Positions 16,343 through 24,505 of a stretch of DNA of 64,000 nt are shown piece after piece (position 1 is the stretch's first letter; every line of letters starts with the position of its first letter). The notes below the pieces were generated by a model, which made no database searches, was not told the origin of the DNA, and saw only the letters and a list, made by a program, of their open reading frames with translations. The DNA lies in the NCBI GenBank assembly GCA_028293725.1, contig JAQGOE010000070.1, forward strand, positions 13,650 to 77,649, written 5' to 3'. Source of the stretch: Gammaproteobacteria bacterium. GTDB lineage: Bacteria > Pseudomonadota > Gammaproteobacteria > Steroidobacterales > Steroidobacteraceae. The position numbers and the translations under genes are program-made.

Positions 16343-16372
16343 TAACCTACTAGTCCGTTAACTAGATCCGCC
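16343..16372 (-). promoter_or_regulatory. Operator candidate 6 (double) upstream of aroQ
   Basis: TAACCTACTAGTCC (16343-16356) is the reverse complement of GGACTAGTAGGTTA and matches the consensus. A half-conserved second copy, TAACTAGATCCGCC, lies at 16359-16372. On the leftward strand a TATACT hexamer at about 16323-16328 could be the aroQ -10 box, placing the operator at the -35 side. The site may also affect the rightward gene at 16482. Confidence 0.55.
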
Positions 16373-16481
16373 AACTGGAAGCGAAGCCCCTATGTTCTGG
16401 CGCACTCCCGCTGTCCCCGCCGGGCGCCTTGCGTCACGGTACTTCCTGAAGACTCGCGACTGATGTGATGAGGGTCGAAAC

Positions 16482-17213
16482 ATGAAGGTTGATCGCGATG
16501 ATGTATTGCATGACCTGGCTCCCGAGGGCCGCATTCGCGCCGCCATCAACTTCGGTAACCCTGTGCTCGCGCAGCAGGATCCACAGACCGGCCAGGCGCA
16601 AGGCGTATCAGTCGATCTGGCGCACGAACTTGGACGCCGCCTCGGTGTTCCGGTCGAACTGGTTACATTCGACGCCGCGGTAAAGGTGTTCGAGGCGCTG
16701 AAAACAGCATCGTGGGATGTGGCGTTCCTGGCCATCGATCCCGTGCGCGCGGCGGAGATTTTGTTTACCCCGCCGTACGTCATCATTGAGGGCACCTACA
16801 TCGTCCGCGAGGATTCACCGCTGCGCTCGATCGCCGACTTCGACCGCGAAGGAGTGCGCATAGCGGTCGGCCGGGGCGCAGCCTACGATCATTTCCTCAG
16901 GCGATCACTGAAGCACGCCCAGCTTGTCAGTGCGGACACGTCGCCCGCTGCGCTGGAACTGTTTCTCGACCAGGGACTCGATGCTGCGGCGGGAGTGAAG
17001 CAACCGCTCGTCGCGTTTGCCAAGCGCCACCCCGGCCTGCGCGTCATCGAGGGACGCTTCACCGCGATCGAGCAGGCTATGGGAACACCAAAGCGGCGCG
17101 ACGCCGGGTCGAAATATCTGACCAGCTTTATCGAAGAGATGAAAGCCAGCAGCTTCGTCGCGTCGGCACTCGCCCGCAGCGGTCAACACGAGGCGGCTGT
17201 CGCGCCACCGTGA
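16482..17213 (+). CDS. Extracellular solute-binding-protein family 3-like protein without signal peptide
   Basis: The 243-residue protein matches amino-acid-type periplasmic binding proteins (SBP_bac_3): GRIRAAINFGNPVLAQ, GVSVDLAHELGRRLGVPVELV, AVKVFEALKTASWDVAFLAIDPVRA, LFTPPYVIIEGTYIV, SIADFDREGVRIAVGRGAAYD and a hinge LELFLDQGLDAAAGVKQPL. It starts MKVDRDDVLHDLAPEG with no hydrophobic leader and no lipobox, so as read it is cytoplasmic. No ABC permease or ATPase lies nearby. Its stop overlaps the start of the TPR/2OG oxygenase gene (GTGA), showing tight coupling. Cytoplasmic ligand sensing or a partner role to the oxygenase are possibilities; export by another route is less likely. Confidence 0.72.
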   Translation: MKVDRDDVLHDLAPEGRIRAAINFGNPVLAQQDPQTGQAQGVSVDLAHELGRRLGVPVELVTFDAAVKVFEALKTASWDVAFLAIDPVRAAEILFTPPYVIIEGTYIVREDSPLRSIADFDREGVRIAVGRGAAYDHFLRRSLKHAQLVSADTSPAALELFLDQGLDAAAGVKQPLVAFAKRHPGLRVIEGRFTAIEQAMGTPKRRDAGSKYLTSFIEEMKASSFVASALARSGQHEAAVAPP

Positions 17214-19018
17214 ACGGGAATCTGTTGCAAGCCGCTGCCCGCTACATAGATCAGGGCAGGGTCGCCGAGGCGGAGCACATCCTGCGCCGGATTCTGGCGA
17301 CGCGACCGGATGACCCACCGTCCCTCTATCTGGTGGCCGTGATCCGGCTGATGGAGCGACGTCCGGCCGATGCCGAGCCCCTGCTGCGCCGCTCGCTCGC
17401 AGCCGACCCTAACCAACCCAAGGCCGCTTTGAACATCGGCGTGATCGTCCGGGGTCTTGGTCGTCTCGACGAAGCGGCCGGCTGGTTCGAGAAAGCGGTG
17501 GCGAGCCGCCCGGACTACGGGGAGGCGCACTTCAACCTGGGCCTGGTCCATCAGGAACGTGCGGAACTCTCGGCCGCTGAGGCACGCTTTCGGCTGGCTG
17601 TGCGCTACGCCCCGGACCTTGTCGAGGCGCAGCTCGCCCTGGGGGCGATCCTTGTGGAGATGGGCTGCGCCGAGGAGGCCGAGCGGGTGCTCGTCGCGGC
17701 GGGAGGCCGTGTGAAGACAACGCGGCAGCGGGCGACGGTCGAAAAAAACCTGAGCCGGACGCGTCACGCGCAGGGCGATCTCCCCCGCGCCCTTGCGCAC
17801 CTCGAACGCGCGGAGATGCTCGTGCCGGGCCTTCCTAACCTTGCTTACAACAAGGGCGATGTTTTGCAACATCTCGGGCGCCGTGAGGAAGCGATTGCCG
17901 CTTTCCGGCAGGCGCTGACGGAGAATCCGTTGGATCTCCACGCGCACCGGGCTTTGAACCAACTGATCTTCTCCCTCGGCCGGGATGAGGAATTCCTCAG
18001 ATCCTACGACGAGGCTTTCACACGGACCGCCGACCCCCGGCTCCACATCGCCAAGGCGTCGGCGTTGTTGATCGCCGGCCGTGTCGAGGAAGCCGTCGAG
18101 GGGTTCGAGTCCGTCCTCCTGCGATCTCCCGAAGACGTTGATGCCCGCTACGGCCTGGCGTCCACTCAAACGCGGCGGAAGGAATTCTCGAGCGCAATCA
18201 CCGAATTTCGCAAGGCGCTCGCACGCAGGCCGGAGGATCCGCATATACGGCACGGACTCATCAGCGCGTTGCTACAGGCGGGCGATCCGGTAACGGCTGC
18301 CGAGATGGCGGAGGAACGGCTCCGAGAGAGTCCCTGGGATCAGACTGCGCTGGCGCAGCTGGGCTTGGCCTGGCGGATTCGCGACGACGGGCGAGAAGCG
18401 GAGTTGCACGGGTTTGAGGAACTGATCCGAGTCTTCGAGCTCGAGCCGCCCGAAGGCTATCGTGATATGACCGCGTTCAACCGCGACCTCGACGCCAGTC
18501 TCGACTCCCTCCACCCGCACACTCGCGAATTCCTCGACCAGAGCCTACGGCAAGGCACGCAGACCTTTGGCGATCTGTTCGGCGAACGCCACGAGTTGGT
18601 CGGGCGGCTGCAACGTCAGATCAACGAAACCGTTGGCCGTTACCTGTCCGAGCTGCAAAGGGATGCGAGCCATCCTTTCCTGTCGCGCAAGCGCGAGCGC
18701 TTCAAGTTCGCCGGATCCTGGTCCTCGCGGCTACGGGACCGCGGTTTCCACATCAACCACATCCACCCCGAGGGTTGGATCAGCTCGTGCTACTACGTTG
18801 GGGTCCCGTCCGTGACCGAGGATGCGACCGCTCAGCAGGGCTGGCTGAAGTTCGGCGAGCCGCCGTACGAGCTGGGCCTGAAGACTCCCATTCGCAGGAC
18901 CCTTCAGCCGAAGCCGGGCACGTTGGTGTTGTTTCCCTCCTATCTGTGGCACGGCACCATACCCTTCCATGGCGAACAGAAGCGCACGACCATCGCTTTC
19001 GATGTCGTGCCCGCGTGA
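17210..19018 (+). CDS. TPR-repeat protein with C-terminal 2OG-Fe(II) oxygenase-like domain
   Basis: The 602-residue protein starts at a GTG that overlaps the preceding stop. Residues 1-390 are about ten tetratricopeptide repeats, for example GRVAEAEHILRRILATRPDDPPSLY, LGRLDEAAGWFEKAVASRPDYGEA and LGRREEAIAAFRQALTENPLDL (in pieces). Residues 440-602 match the putative 2OG-Fe(II) oxygenase domain seen in TPR proteins: GFHINHIHPEGWISSCYYVGVP at about 510-530 and TLVLFPSYLWHGTIPF at about 570-585, then RTTIAFDV with the 2-oxoglutarate-binding basic residue. His in HIHPEG and His in LWHG are the likely iron ligands. It probably hydroxylates a peptide or protein held by the TPR arm. No signal peptide is present. 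Confidence 0.8.
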   Translation: MNGNLLQAAARYIDQGRVAEAEHILRRILATRPDDPPSLYLVAVIRLMERRPADAEPLLRRSLAADPNQPKAALNIGVIVRGLGRLDEAAGWFEKAVASRPDYGEAHFNLGLVHQERAELSAAEARFRLAVRYAPDLVEAQLALGAILVEMGCAEEAERVLVAAGGRVKTTRQRATVEKNLSRTRHAQGDLPRALAHLERAEMLVPGLPNLAYNKGDVLQHLGRREEAIAAFRQALTENPLDLHAHRALNQLIFSLGRDEEFLRSYDEAFTRTADPRLHIAKASALLIAGRVEEAVEGFESVLLRSPEDVDARYGLASTQTRRKEFSSAITEFRKALARRPEDPHIRHGLISALLQAGDPVTAAEMAEERLRESPWDQTALAQLGLAWRIRDDGREAELHGFEELIRVFELEPPEGYRDMTAFNRDLDASLDSLHPHTREFLDQSLRQGTQTFGDLFGERHELVGRLQRQINETVGRYLSELQRDASHPFLSRKRERFKFAGSWSSRLRDRGFHINHIHPEGWISSCYYVGVPSVTEDATAQQGWLKFGEPPYELGLKTPIRRTLQPKPGTLVLFPSYLWHGTIPFHGEQKRTTIAFDVVPA

Positions 19019-19062
19019 GGTCTTGGCCCGTTAAAGACGCCGAAGCGCGTTTCAGCGAGTTT

Positions 19063-19983
19063 CTAGGGCGCTGCCGCAGAGTCACTGAATAACCGGTGGA
19101 ATACCGCGCGTAACCACTTGTTTGCCGGATCGCGATGAGAGCGCTCATGCCAGAAAAGTCCGATCGGCACTCGCGGCAGCGCGAGTGGCGGCCGGACTAA
19201 TTGTAGCCCGAGCTCCTCTGCGAGCATCGTGCCGACGCGCAGAGGCAGAGTCGCAACCGCGTCGGTGTACTTCGCCACCATCGCCGCGGCGACAAAACCG
19301 GGTACCCGGAGCGCGATGTTAGTGGGGGGCAGAGCGGCTGTGAGAAGCCGATCCAACTCTTCGTGCATGTGAGGAGCTTCGTACCCGGAGACGACGACAT
19401 GGCGTTCCCCACAGAATGCTGCAAGAGCCGGATGTGCGGGAAGTCGCGGATGATCGCGTCGGGTCACGCTGACATAGCCCTCCGTAAAGAGGCGCTGACG
19501 GCGAATGGTTCGTCCCAATGCGGGGAATGGGCCGATTGCGAGATCGATATCCCCGCCTTCCAACTTTACGGGCAACCGCTCCGGGTCGATCTCGACCGCA
19601 TGAAGTGAGACCCCGCGGCTTTCGGTCTGGAGGACCCGCATGACCTGCGGCAGCAGGCGGACGATTCCCACGTCACTGATGAAGAGTCGAAAGATGTGCT
19701 GCGATTTTTGGGGGTCGAAATCCTCCGCTGGAGCATCCAGTCCTTTGGCCGCCCGCAGCAGGTCTTTGATGCGGGGCTGCAGCGCCAATGCCCGGCGGGT
19801 CGTCTCCATTCCGTGGGCGGCGCGCACCAGGAGTGGGTCGTCGAACCGGCGGCGGAGTTTCGCCAGGACCTTGCTCACCGCCGGCTGCGAAATTCGCAGC
19901 GCCAGTGCCGCGCGGGTCAGGCTCCGCTCGGCCAGCAGCGTGTCCAACACCCGCAGTTCCCACAAAGTGAGTCGATCAGTCAT
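19063..19983 (-). CDS. LysR-family transcriptional regulator
   Basis: The 306-residue protein has an N-terminal winged helix-turn-helix (LRVLDTLLAERSLTRAALALRISQPAVSKVLAKLRRRFDDPLLVR in pieces, residues 10-55) and an effector-binding domain with DIDLAIGPFP and a pattern near the NodD/PcpR branch of LysR proteins. It is transcribed away from the reductive-dehalogenase-like gene, with only 59 bp between the two starts, so it most likely senses the substrate of that operon (often a phenolic compound in this branch) and controls it. Start ATG at 19981-19983. Confidence 0.88.
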   Translation of the reverse strand: MTDRLTLWELRVLDTLLAERSLTRAALALRISQPAVSKVLAKLRRRFDDPLLVRAAHGMETTRRALALQPRIKDLLRAAKGLDAPAEDFDPQKSQHIFRLFISDVGIVRLLPQVMRVLQTESRGVSLHAVEIDPERLPVKLEGGDIDLAIGPFPALGRTIRRQRLFTEGYVSVTRRDHPRLPAHPALAAFCGERHVVVSGYEAPHMHEELDRLLTAALPPTNIALRVPGFVAAAMVAKYTDAVATLPLRVGTMLAEELGLQLVRPPLALPRVPIGLFWHERSHRDPANKWLRAVFHRLFSDSAAAP

Positions 19984-20042
19984 GCAATATTAGGATAATC
20001 GGAATAACCGTTCCGGGATAGTCTTCCCGGAGGGTGGGGCCT

Positions 20043-22184
20043 ATGCTGATGAGGCGATGTTGTATCGCCCCGGCAGGAGTGTCCTTGCGCCTATACTCCA
20101 ATCGAGAGCGCCCCTTCCACCTGGGCCCCCTGGCTTTGGAACGCTTGCGCCGGGCATCGCCCCCCGTCGTGGCCACGGGCGAACTCCCCCGCGATGAGCA
20201 TCTGTCCGGGAAGCAGGGCGTCGCGCGAGTCATTCCGGAGTACATCAAACTCTTTGGCGGATACCTGGAGGGCTCACCGGCTAAAGCGGAGGCACCGGTC
20301 CCGGTGGATCCGGAGCTGCGTGCCAACAACCTCAAGGCGCATGCCTACTTCCTGGACGCCGCGCTGGTGGGTTGCTGTCAGATTGAGCCCGATGACTGGG
20401 CTACCGTCGACAATCCAGGGCATCGGTACGCGTGCGTCTTCGTGGTGGAGTTTGGCCGGGAGCCCAAGGCCGGAGAGCCCGGGGATCCCTGGATTCGCGG
20501 CTGCAACGAGGCGCGCACCGACTTGCGCTGTGCGGAGCTCGCCGTTGTGTTGTCCGGCTACCTCCGCGCGATGGGGTTCGCTGCGCGAGGGCATTTCAAC
20601 GGCGATACGCTGCTCGACTTAGGTACATTGGCTGTGCGCGCGGGCGTTGCACGGCCCGATGAAGGAGGGCGGCTCGTAGCGCCGTATTTGCGCCGGGGCT
20701 TTCGCGTCGGAGCGATCAGCACGCACTACGAGCTGAAACCCGAGCTGCCCCTGGCACAGAATGGCCCACTGGAACCGGACGACCCGGATGTCCGGCTCGG
20801 GACGGGCGGAACATTGGCGGCCTCGCGCTACGACCTGGAGGAGTCGCGCCCGGCGCATCTGGGGCGCTATCCCATGGAGACGATCAGGCGGGTGGATGAG
20901 CCGACCACGCTGATCATCCGTAGCGAGATCCAACGTGTCCCCAAGCGCGGCGATTTCTTCACGCGGGCTGCAGCGGGTGACCTGGGCGAGGCGGCGAAAC
21001 GAGAGCGGTTCCGTTTCGCCATGAAACACCCCTACGCCCTCGGCATGCAGCCGCTCATCCAGAACATGGTGCCCCTCCAGGGAACGCGTCATAAATACCC
21101 TGCTGTAGCTGGCGGCTCTGACGCGCGTGCCAACGCCGAGGCGATCAAGGCGCTGGGCTATTTCCTTGGCGCGGACTTTGTGGGTATCTGTCGCGCTGAG
21201 CCATGGATGTACTACTCACACGATCTGGATGGAAAGCCGATCGAGGCCTATCACGAGTACGCCGTCGTCATGCTCATCGATCAGGGCTACGAGACCATGG
21301 AGGGAGCTTCTGGTGACGATTGGATCAGTGCCTCCCAATCGATGCGCGCTTACATGCGCGGTGCGGAGATTGCCGGGGTGATGGCGGCGCATTGCCGTCG
21401 GCTGGGTTTTTCCGCGCGCTCCCACACCAACGCCCACTCCGAGGTGATCCACAACCCCGCCATCGTCATGGCCGGGCTCGGGGAGGTCTCGCGTATCGGT
21501 GACACGTTGCTGAATCCCTTCATCGGCCCGCGATCGAAATCCGTGGTATTCACGACGGACCTGCCGCTGGAAGTTGACAAGCCGATTGACTTCGGTCTGC
21601 AGGACTTCTGCTCTCAATGTCGCAAGTGCGCCCGCGAGTGTCCGTGCAACGCGATTACTTTCGGCCCGAAAGTCATGTTCAATGGCTACGAGATCTGGAA
21701 AGCCGATGTGGAGAAATGCACGCGCTATCGTGTGACCCAATCGAGGGGCTCAGCTTGCGGCCGCTGTATGAAAATGTGCCCGTGGAATCGGGAGGATACC
21801 GTTGAATCACGTGAGCTGATGCTACGTTCTATCAACTCACCGGCCTCCCGCGAGGCGATCATTCGAGAGGATGATGAGGCGGGCAACGGACGGCGCAACC
21901 CGGTGAAGCGCTGGTGGTTCGACCTCGAAATGATCGACGGCGTTGCCGTGAAGCCCGCGGGAGGTACCAACGAACGCGATCTGAACCTCGGTCGGGAGCA
22001 GAAGCTGGCGTCGATCCAAAAGTTGGCGCTCTATCCGCCGCAACTGCAGCCCAAGGGTGGGGTCACCATGTCGGAAACGGTGCCTGTGGACCGGCCCGCG
22101 GGCCTCAAGCTTTACACCACTGCCGAGTCGCCCGACGCGGCGCGCGCGCGTGGTGGCGGTGAAGTCGATGTGAATGCTCAATGA
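20043..22184 (+). CDS. Cytoplasmic reductive dehalogenase homologue (cobalamin/2x[4Fe-4S])
   Basis: The protein has 713 residues from the ATG at 20043, 9 bases after GGAGG; a GTG at 20034 is the alternative. The C-terminal third has two [4Fe-4S] motifs, FCSQCRKCARECPCNAI and SACGRCMKMCPWN, at about residues 520-585, preceded by GEVSRIGDTLLNPFIGPRSK and TTDLPLEVDKPIDFG, the hallmark run of the RdhA dehalogenase family. Residues ~98-230 and ~362-495 resemble each other (KAHAYFLDAALVG versus KALGYFLGADFVG; YLRAMGFAARGHFNGD versus HCRRLGFSARSHTNAH), an internal duplication. There is no Tat signal, and unlike the catabolic enzyme NpRdhA no flavin/ferredoxin reductase tail. Known relatives debrominate 3,5-dibromo-4-hydroxybenzoate; pobA follows directly. 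Substrate is inference. Confidence 0.85.
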   Translation: MLMRRCCIAPAGVSLRLYSNRERPFHLGPLALERLRRASPPVVATGELPRDEHLSGKQGVARVIPEYIKLFGGYLEGSPAKAEAPVPVDPELRANNLKAHAYFLDAALVGCCQIEPDDWATVDNPGHRYACVFVVEFGREPKAGEPGDPWIRGCNEARTDLRCAELAVVLSGYLRAMGFAARGHFNGDTLLDLGTLAVRAGVARPDEGGRLVAPYLRRGFRVGAISTHYELKPELPLAQNGPLEPDDPDVRLGTGGTLAASRYDLEESRPAHLGRYPMETIRRVDEPTTLIIRSEIQRVPKRGDFFTRAAAGDLGEAAKRERFRFAMKHPYALGMQPLIQNMVPLQGTRHKYPAVAGGSDARANAEAIKALGYFLGADFVGICRAEPWMYYSHDLDGKPIEAYHEYAVVMLIDQGYETMEGASGDDWISASQSMRAYMRGAEIAGVMAAHCRRLGFSARSHTNAHSEVIHNPAIVMAGLGEVSRIGDTLLNPFIGPRSKSVVFTTDLPLEVDKPIDFGLQDFCSQCRKCARECPCNAITFGPKVMFNGYEIWKADVEKCTRYRVTQSRGSACGRCMKMCPWNREDTVESRELMLRSINSPASREAIIREDDEAGNGRRNPVKRWWFDLEMIDGVAVKPAGGTNERDLNLGREQKLASIQKLALYPPQLQPKGGVTMSETVPVDRPAGLKLYTTAESPDAARARGGGEVDVNAQ

Positions 22185-22212
22185 GCCGAACATAGGGCGG
22201 GGGCAGTTGGTC

Positions 22213-23391
22213 ATGAAAACGCAGCTGGCCATCATCGGCGCCGGCCCGGCCGGGATGCTGCTCAGCGAACTTTTGAATCGCCGGGGAATCGCGAGTGTCG
22301 TGCTGGAACGGCACACGCGCGATCATGTTCTAACGCGTATTCGAGCGGGCGTGCTCGAGCCGACCACCGTAGAGGTTCTCCGCGCCAACGGGCTCGGTGA
22401 GCGGATGGATCGGGAGGGAGTTCCCCACGACGGCATGCAGATCGTGTGGGCGGGCCGCGAGAGTTTCTTCATCGATGTTCACAAGCACCTCGGCAAGCGG
22501 TTCATGACCTATGGCCAGACCAACATCCAGGAGGATCTGTTCGCCGCCGCGGACCGTCGTCATGCCTCCGTACTGACCGGCGCGCAGGATGTGCAGCCTG
22601 TCAACATCGCCTCGGATCAGCCATCGGTGACATTCAAGATCGGCAACGAGAGCAGGCGAATTGACTGTGACTTCATCGCCGGCTGCGATGGCTTCCATGG
22701 CATCGCACGCACCTGCATTCCCCCTGACGTCCGCCGGGAGTTCGAAAAAGTCTATCCGTTCGGATGGCTGGGACTCTTGTCTGAGACGCCGCCGCTACCT
22801 GACATTACCTACTGCAACCACCCCCGGGGGTTCGCGCTCGCGTCCATGCGTGGTGAGCAGCTCAGTCGATACTACATTCAAGTCCCGCTCGACACGCGTA
22901 TCGAGGACTGGCCCGACCAGCGTTTCTGGACTGAGCTCAAGTTGCGCTTCCCTCCTGGGTTGGCCGAGCGGATCGTCACAGGTCCGTCAATTGAGAAATC
23001 CATCGCTCCGTTGCGCAGCTTTGTCACCGAGCCGATGCAGCACGGTCGCCTCTTCCTGGCCGGCGACGCCGCTCACATCGTGCCACCCACGGGGGCCAAG
23101 GGCTTGAACCTCGCCGTCGCGGATGTCTTTTACCTGGCGCAGGCGCTCGAGGCTTTTTATAGCCGGGGCACGCGAGCGCTTCTGGACCGCTATAGCGATA
23201 CGGCGCTGCGGCGAGTCTGGAGCTCGGTCAGGGTCTCCTGGTATCTGACGACCCTGTTGCATCGCTTCCCCGATGCGAGTGAGTTCGATCAACGTGCCCA
23301 GGAGTATGAGTTGGAATACCTGCGCGGCTCGTACCACGCGCAGGTGGCGCTGGCCGAGCAGTACGCGGGATTGCCGCTGGAAGGCCTGTAA
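22213..23391 (+). CDS. pobA: 4-hydroxybenzoate 3-monooxygenase
   Basis: The protein has 392 residues from the ATG at 22213 (MKTQLAIIGAGPAG), almost the standard PobA length of about 394. It shows the FAD-binding GAGPAG, LTRIRAGVLEPTTVEVLRANG, the NADPH-linked CDFIAGCDGFHG, SRYYIQVPLDTRIEDWPDQRFW with the active-site Tyr, and RLFLAGDAAHIVPPTGAKGLNLA. It hydroxylates 4-hydroxybenzoate to protocatechuate with NADPH and O2. The gene lies 28 bp after the reductive-dehalogenase homologue in the same direction. Together they suggest dehalogenation of a halogenated 4-hydroxybenzoate followed by hydroxylation. No protocatechuate dioxygenase genes are in the window. Confidence 0.94.
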   Translation: MKTQLAIIGAGPAGMLLSELLNRRGIASVVLERHTRDHVLTRIRAGVLEPTTVEVLRANGLGERMDREGVPHDGMQIVWAGRESFFIDVHKHLGKRFMTYGQTNIQEDLFAAADRRHASVLTGAQDVQPVNIASDQPSVTFKIGNESRRIDCDFIAGCDGFHGIARTCIPPDVRREFEKVYPFGWLGLLSETPPLPDITYCNHPRGFALASMRGEQLSRYYIQVPLDTRIEDWPDQRFWTELKLRFPPGLAERIVTGPSIEKSIAPLRSFVTEPMQHGRLFLAGDAAHIVPPTGAKGLNLAVADVFYLAQALEAFYSRGTRALLDRYSDTALRRVWSSVRVSWYLTTLLHRFPDASEFDQRAQEYELEYLRGSYHAQVALAEQYAGLPLEGL

Positions 23392-23500
23392 AAACGTTGT
23401 GTTGGTGGCGCTGGACGCCCAGGCATGGAGCCAAGATCATTTGTACGGCTGGCGGACAAACCCGAGAGCGGGCTTGCTCCGGCGCTCCTCAGCTCCCAGC

Positions 23501-24454
23501 ATGACGCCACGCTCGATGATGAGTTGTGGAGTTGAAACGGGTGCCGCTGTGGTGAATTTTGCCCTCGCGAATCTCAATACCGAGAGCGGTGAACGCGCCG
23601 CGCTGGCCATCGACGGCGCTTACTTCCGGCTCGACCGGATGTCTTCCGAGTCGCCGATGAGTGTGCGCGCGATCCTGGATGAGTGGGAGCGCATGTATCC
23701 CAAGTTGCTCGCCGCAGCTGACGAATGCGCAAGCCGCGGATCCGAGTCGAGCGCCTTCGTCAGCGCCAAGGACGCGGAACTGCTCACGCCCATCAGGTAC
23801 CCGAACAAGCTCGTCTGCGTCGGTGGCGTGTATCGGGATCATCTGCTCGAGTTCAACCTCCCGCCGCAGCGGTGGAAGAACATGCCCATGTTTCTGCGTG
23901 CGCCGACGACTTCGATCGTTGGACCCGGACGCACACTGGTGATTCCGGCCACAACCAACCAGTTGGATTGGGAGATCGAGTTGGCCGTGATCGTATCCAG
24001 GAAGCTGAAGAGCGCGGACCTGGATACCGCCGCCGCGGCCATTGCGGGCTATTCGGTCGGACTGGACATGACCTGTCGCGACCTGCTGGATCGGGACTCC
24101 CCGACCGGGGTCGATCTGGTGCGCGCAAAGGCCCAGGACGGCATGGCTCCCGTGGGACCCTTCATCCGACCGTCGGCCTTCATCCGGGATGTGCATAACC
24201 TGCGGCTGAAATTGTTCGTCAATGGCGAGATCAAGCAGAACGGCTGCACGACGGATATGTTGTATTCGGTACCGGAGCAACTCAGCACAATAAGCCGCTA
24301 TATCACCCTGGAGCCGGGTGACATCGTCTTCACTGGCTCGCCGGCCGGGTCGGGGGCCTCGATCGGCCAGTATCTGCAGCCGGGGGACCAGATCCAAGCG
24401 GAAATCGAGGGTGTTGGGCGGCTCGATGTCGAGGTCGTCGCACCTGTCTCCTGA
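23501..24454 (+). CDS. Fumarylacetoacetate hydrolase (FAH) family protein
   Basis: The protein has up to 317 residues. The start is uncertain: ATGs at 23501, 23516 and 23519 are in frame and none has a good Shine-Dalgarno site. The catalytic fold is clear: KLVCVGGVYRDHLLEFN with the His-Glu pair, QLDWEIELAVIVSRKL with the metal-binding D-x-E-x-E, GYSVGLDMTCRDLLDR, KAQDGMAPVGPFI and DIVFTGSPAGSG. The family includes fumarylacetoacetase, HpaG-type isomerase/decarboxylases and acylpyruvate hydrolases, all acting on 2,4-dioxo or 2-oxo-enoic acids with Mg2+ or Mn2+. It lies between pobA and the iclR gene, so it probably processes a ring-cleavage or side product of the same pathway. Confidence 0.88.
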   Translation: MTPRSMMSCGVETGAAVVNFALANLNTESGERAALAIDGAYFRLDRMSSESPMSVRAILDEWERMYPKLLAAADECASRGSESSAFVSAKDAELLTPIRYPNKLVCVGGVYRDHLLEFNLPPQRWKNMPMFLRAPTTSIVGPGRTLVIPATTNQLDWEIELAVIVSRKLKSADLDTAAAAIAGYSVGLDMTCRDLLDRDSPTGVDLVRAKAQDGMAPVGPFIRPSAFIRDVHNLRLKLFVNGEIKQNGCTTDMLYSVPEQLSTISRYITLEPGDIVFTGSPAGSGASIGQYLQPGDQIQAEIEGVGRLDVEVVAPVS

Positions 24455-24505
24455 CCTTAGGTGACGATCGCATCGGGGCGGACTACGAGAGGGGGATATG
24501 CCAAA

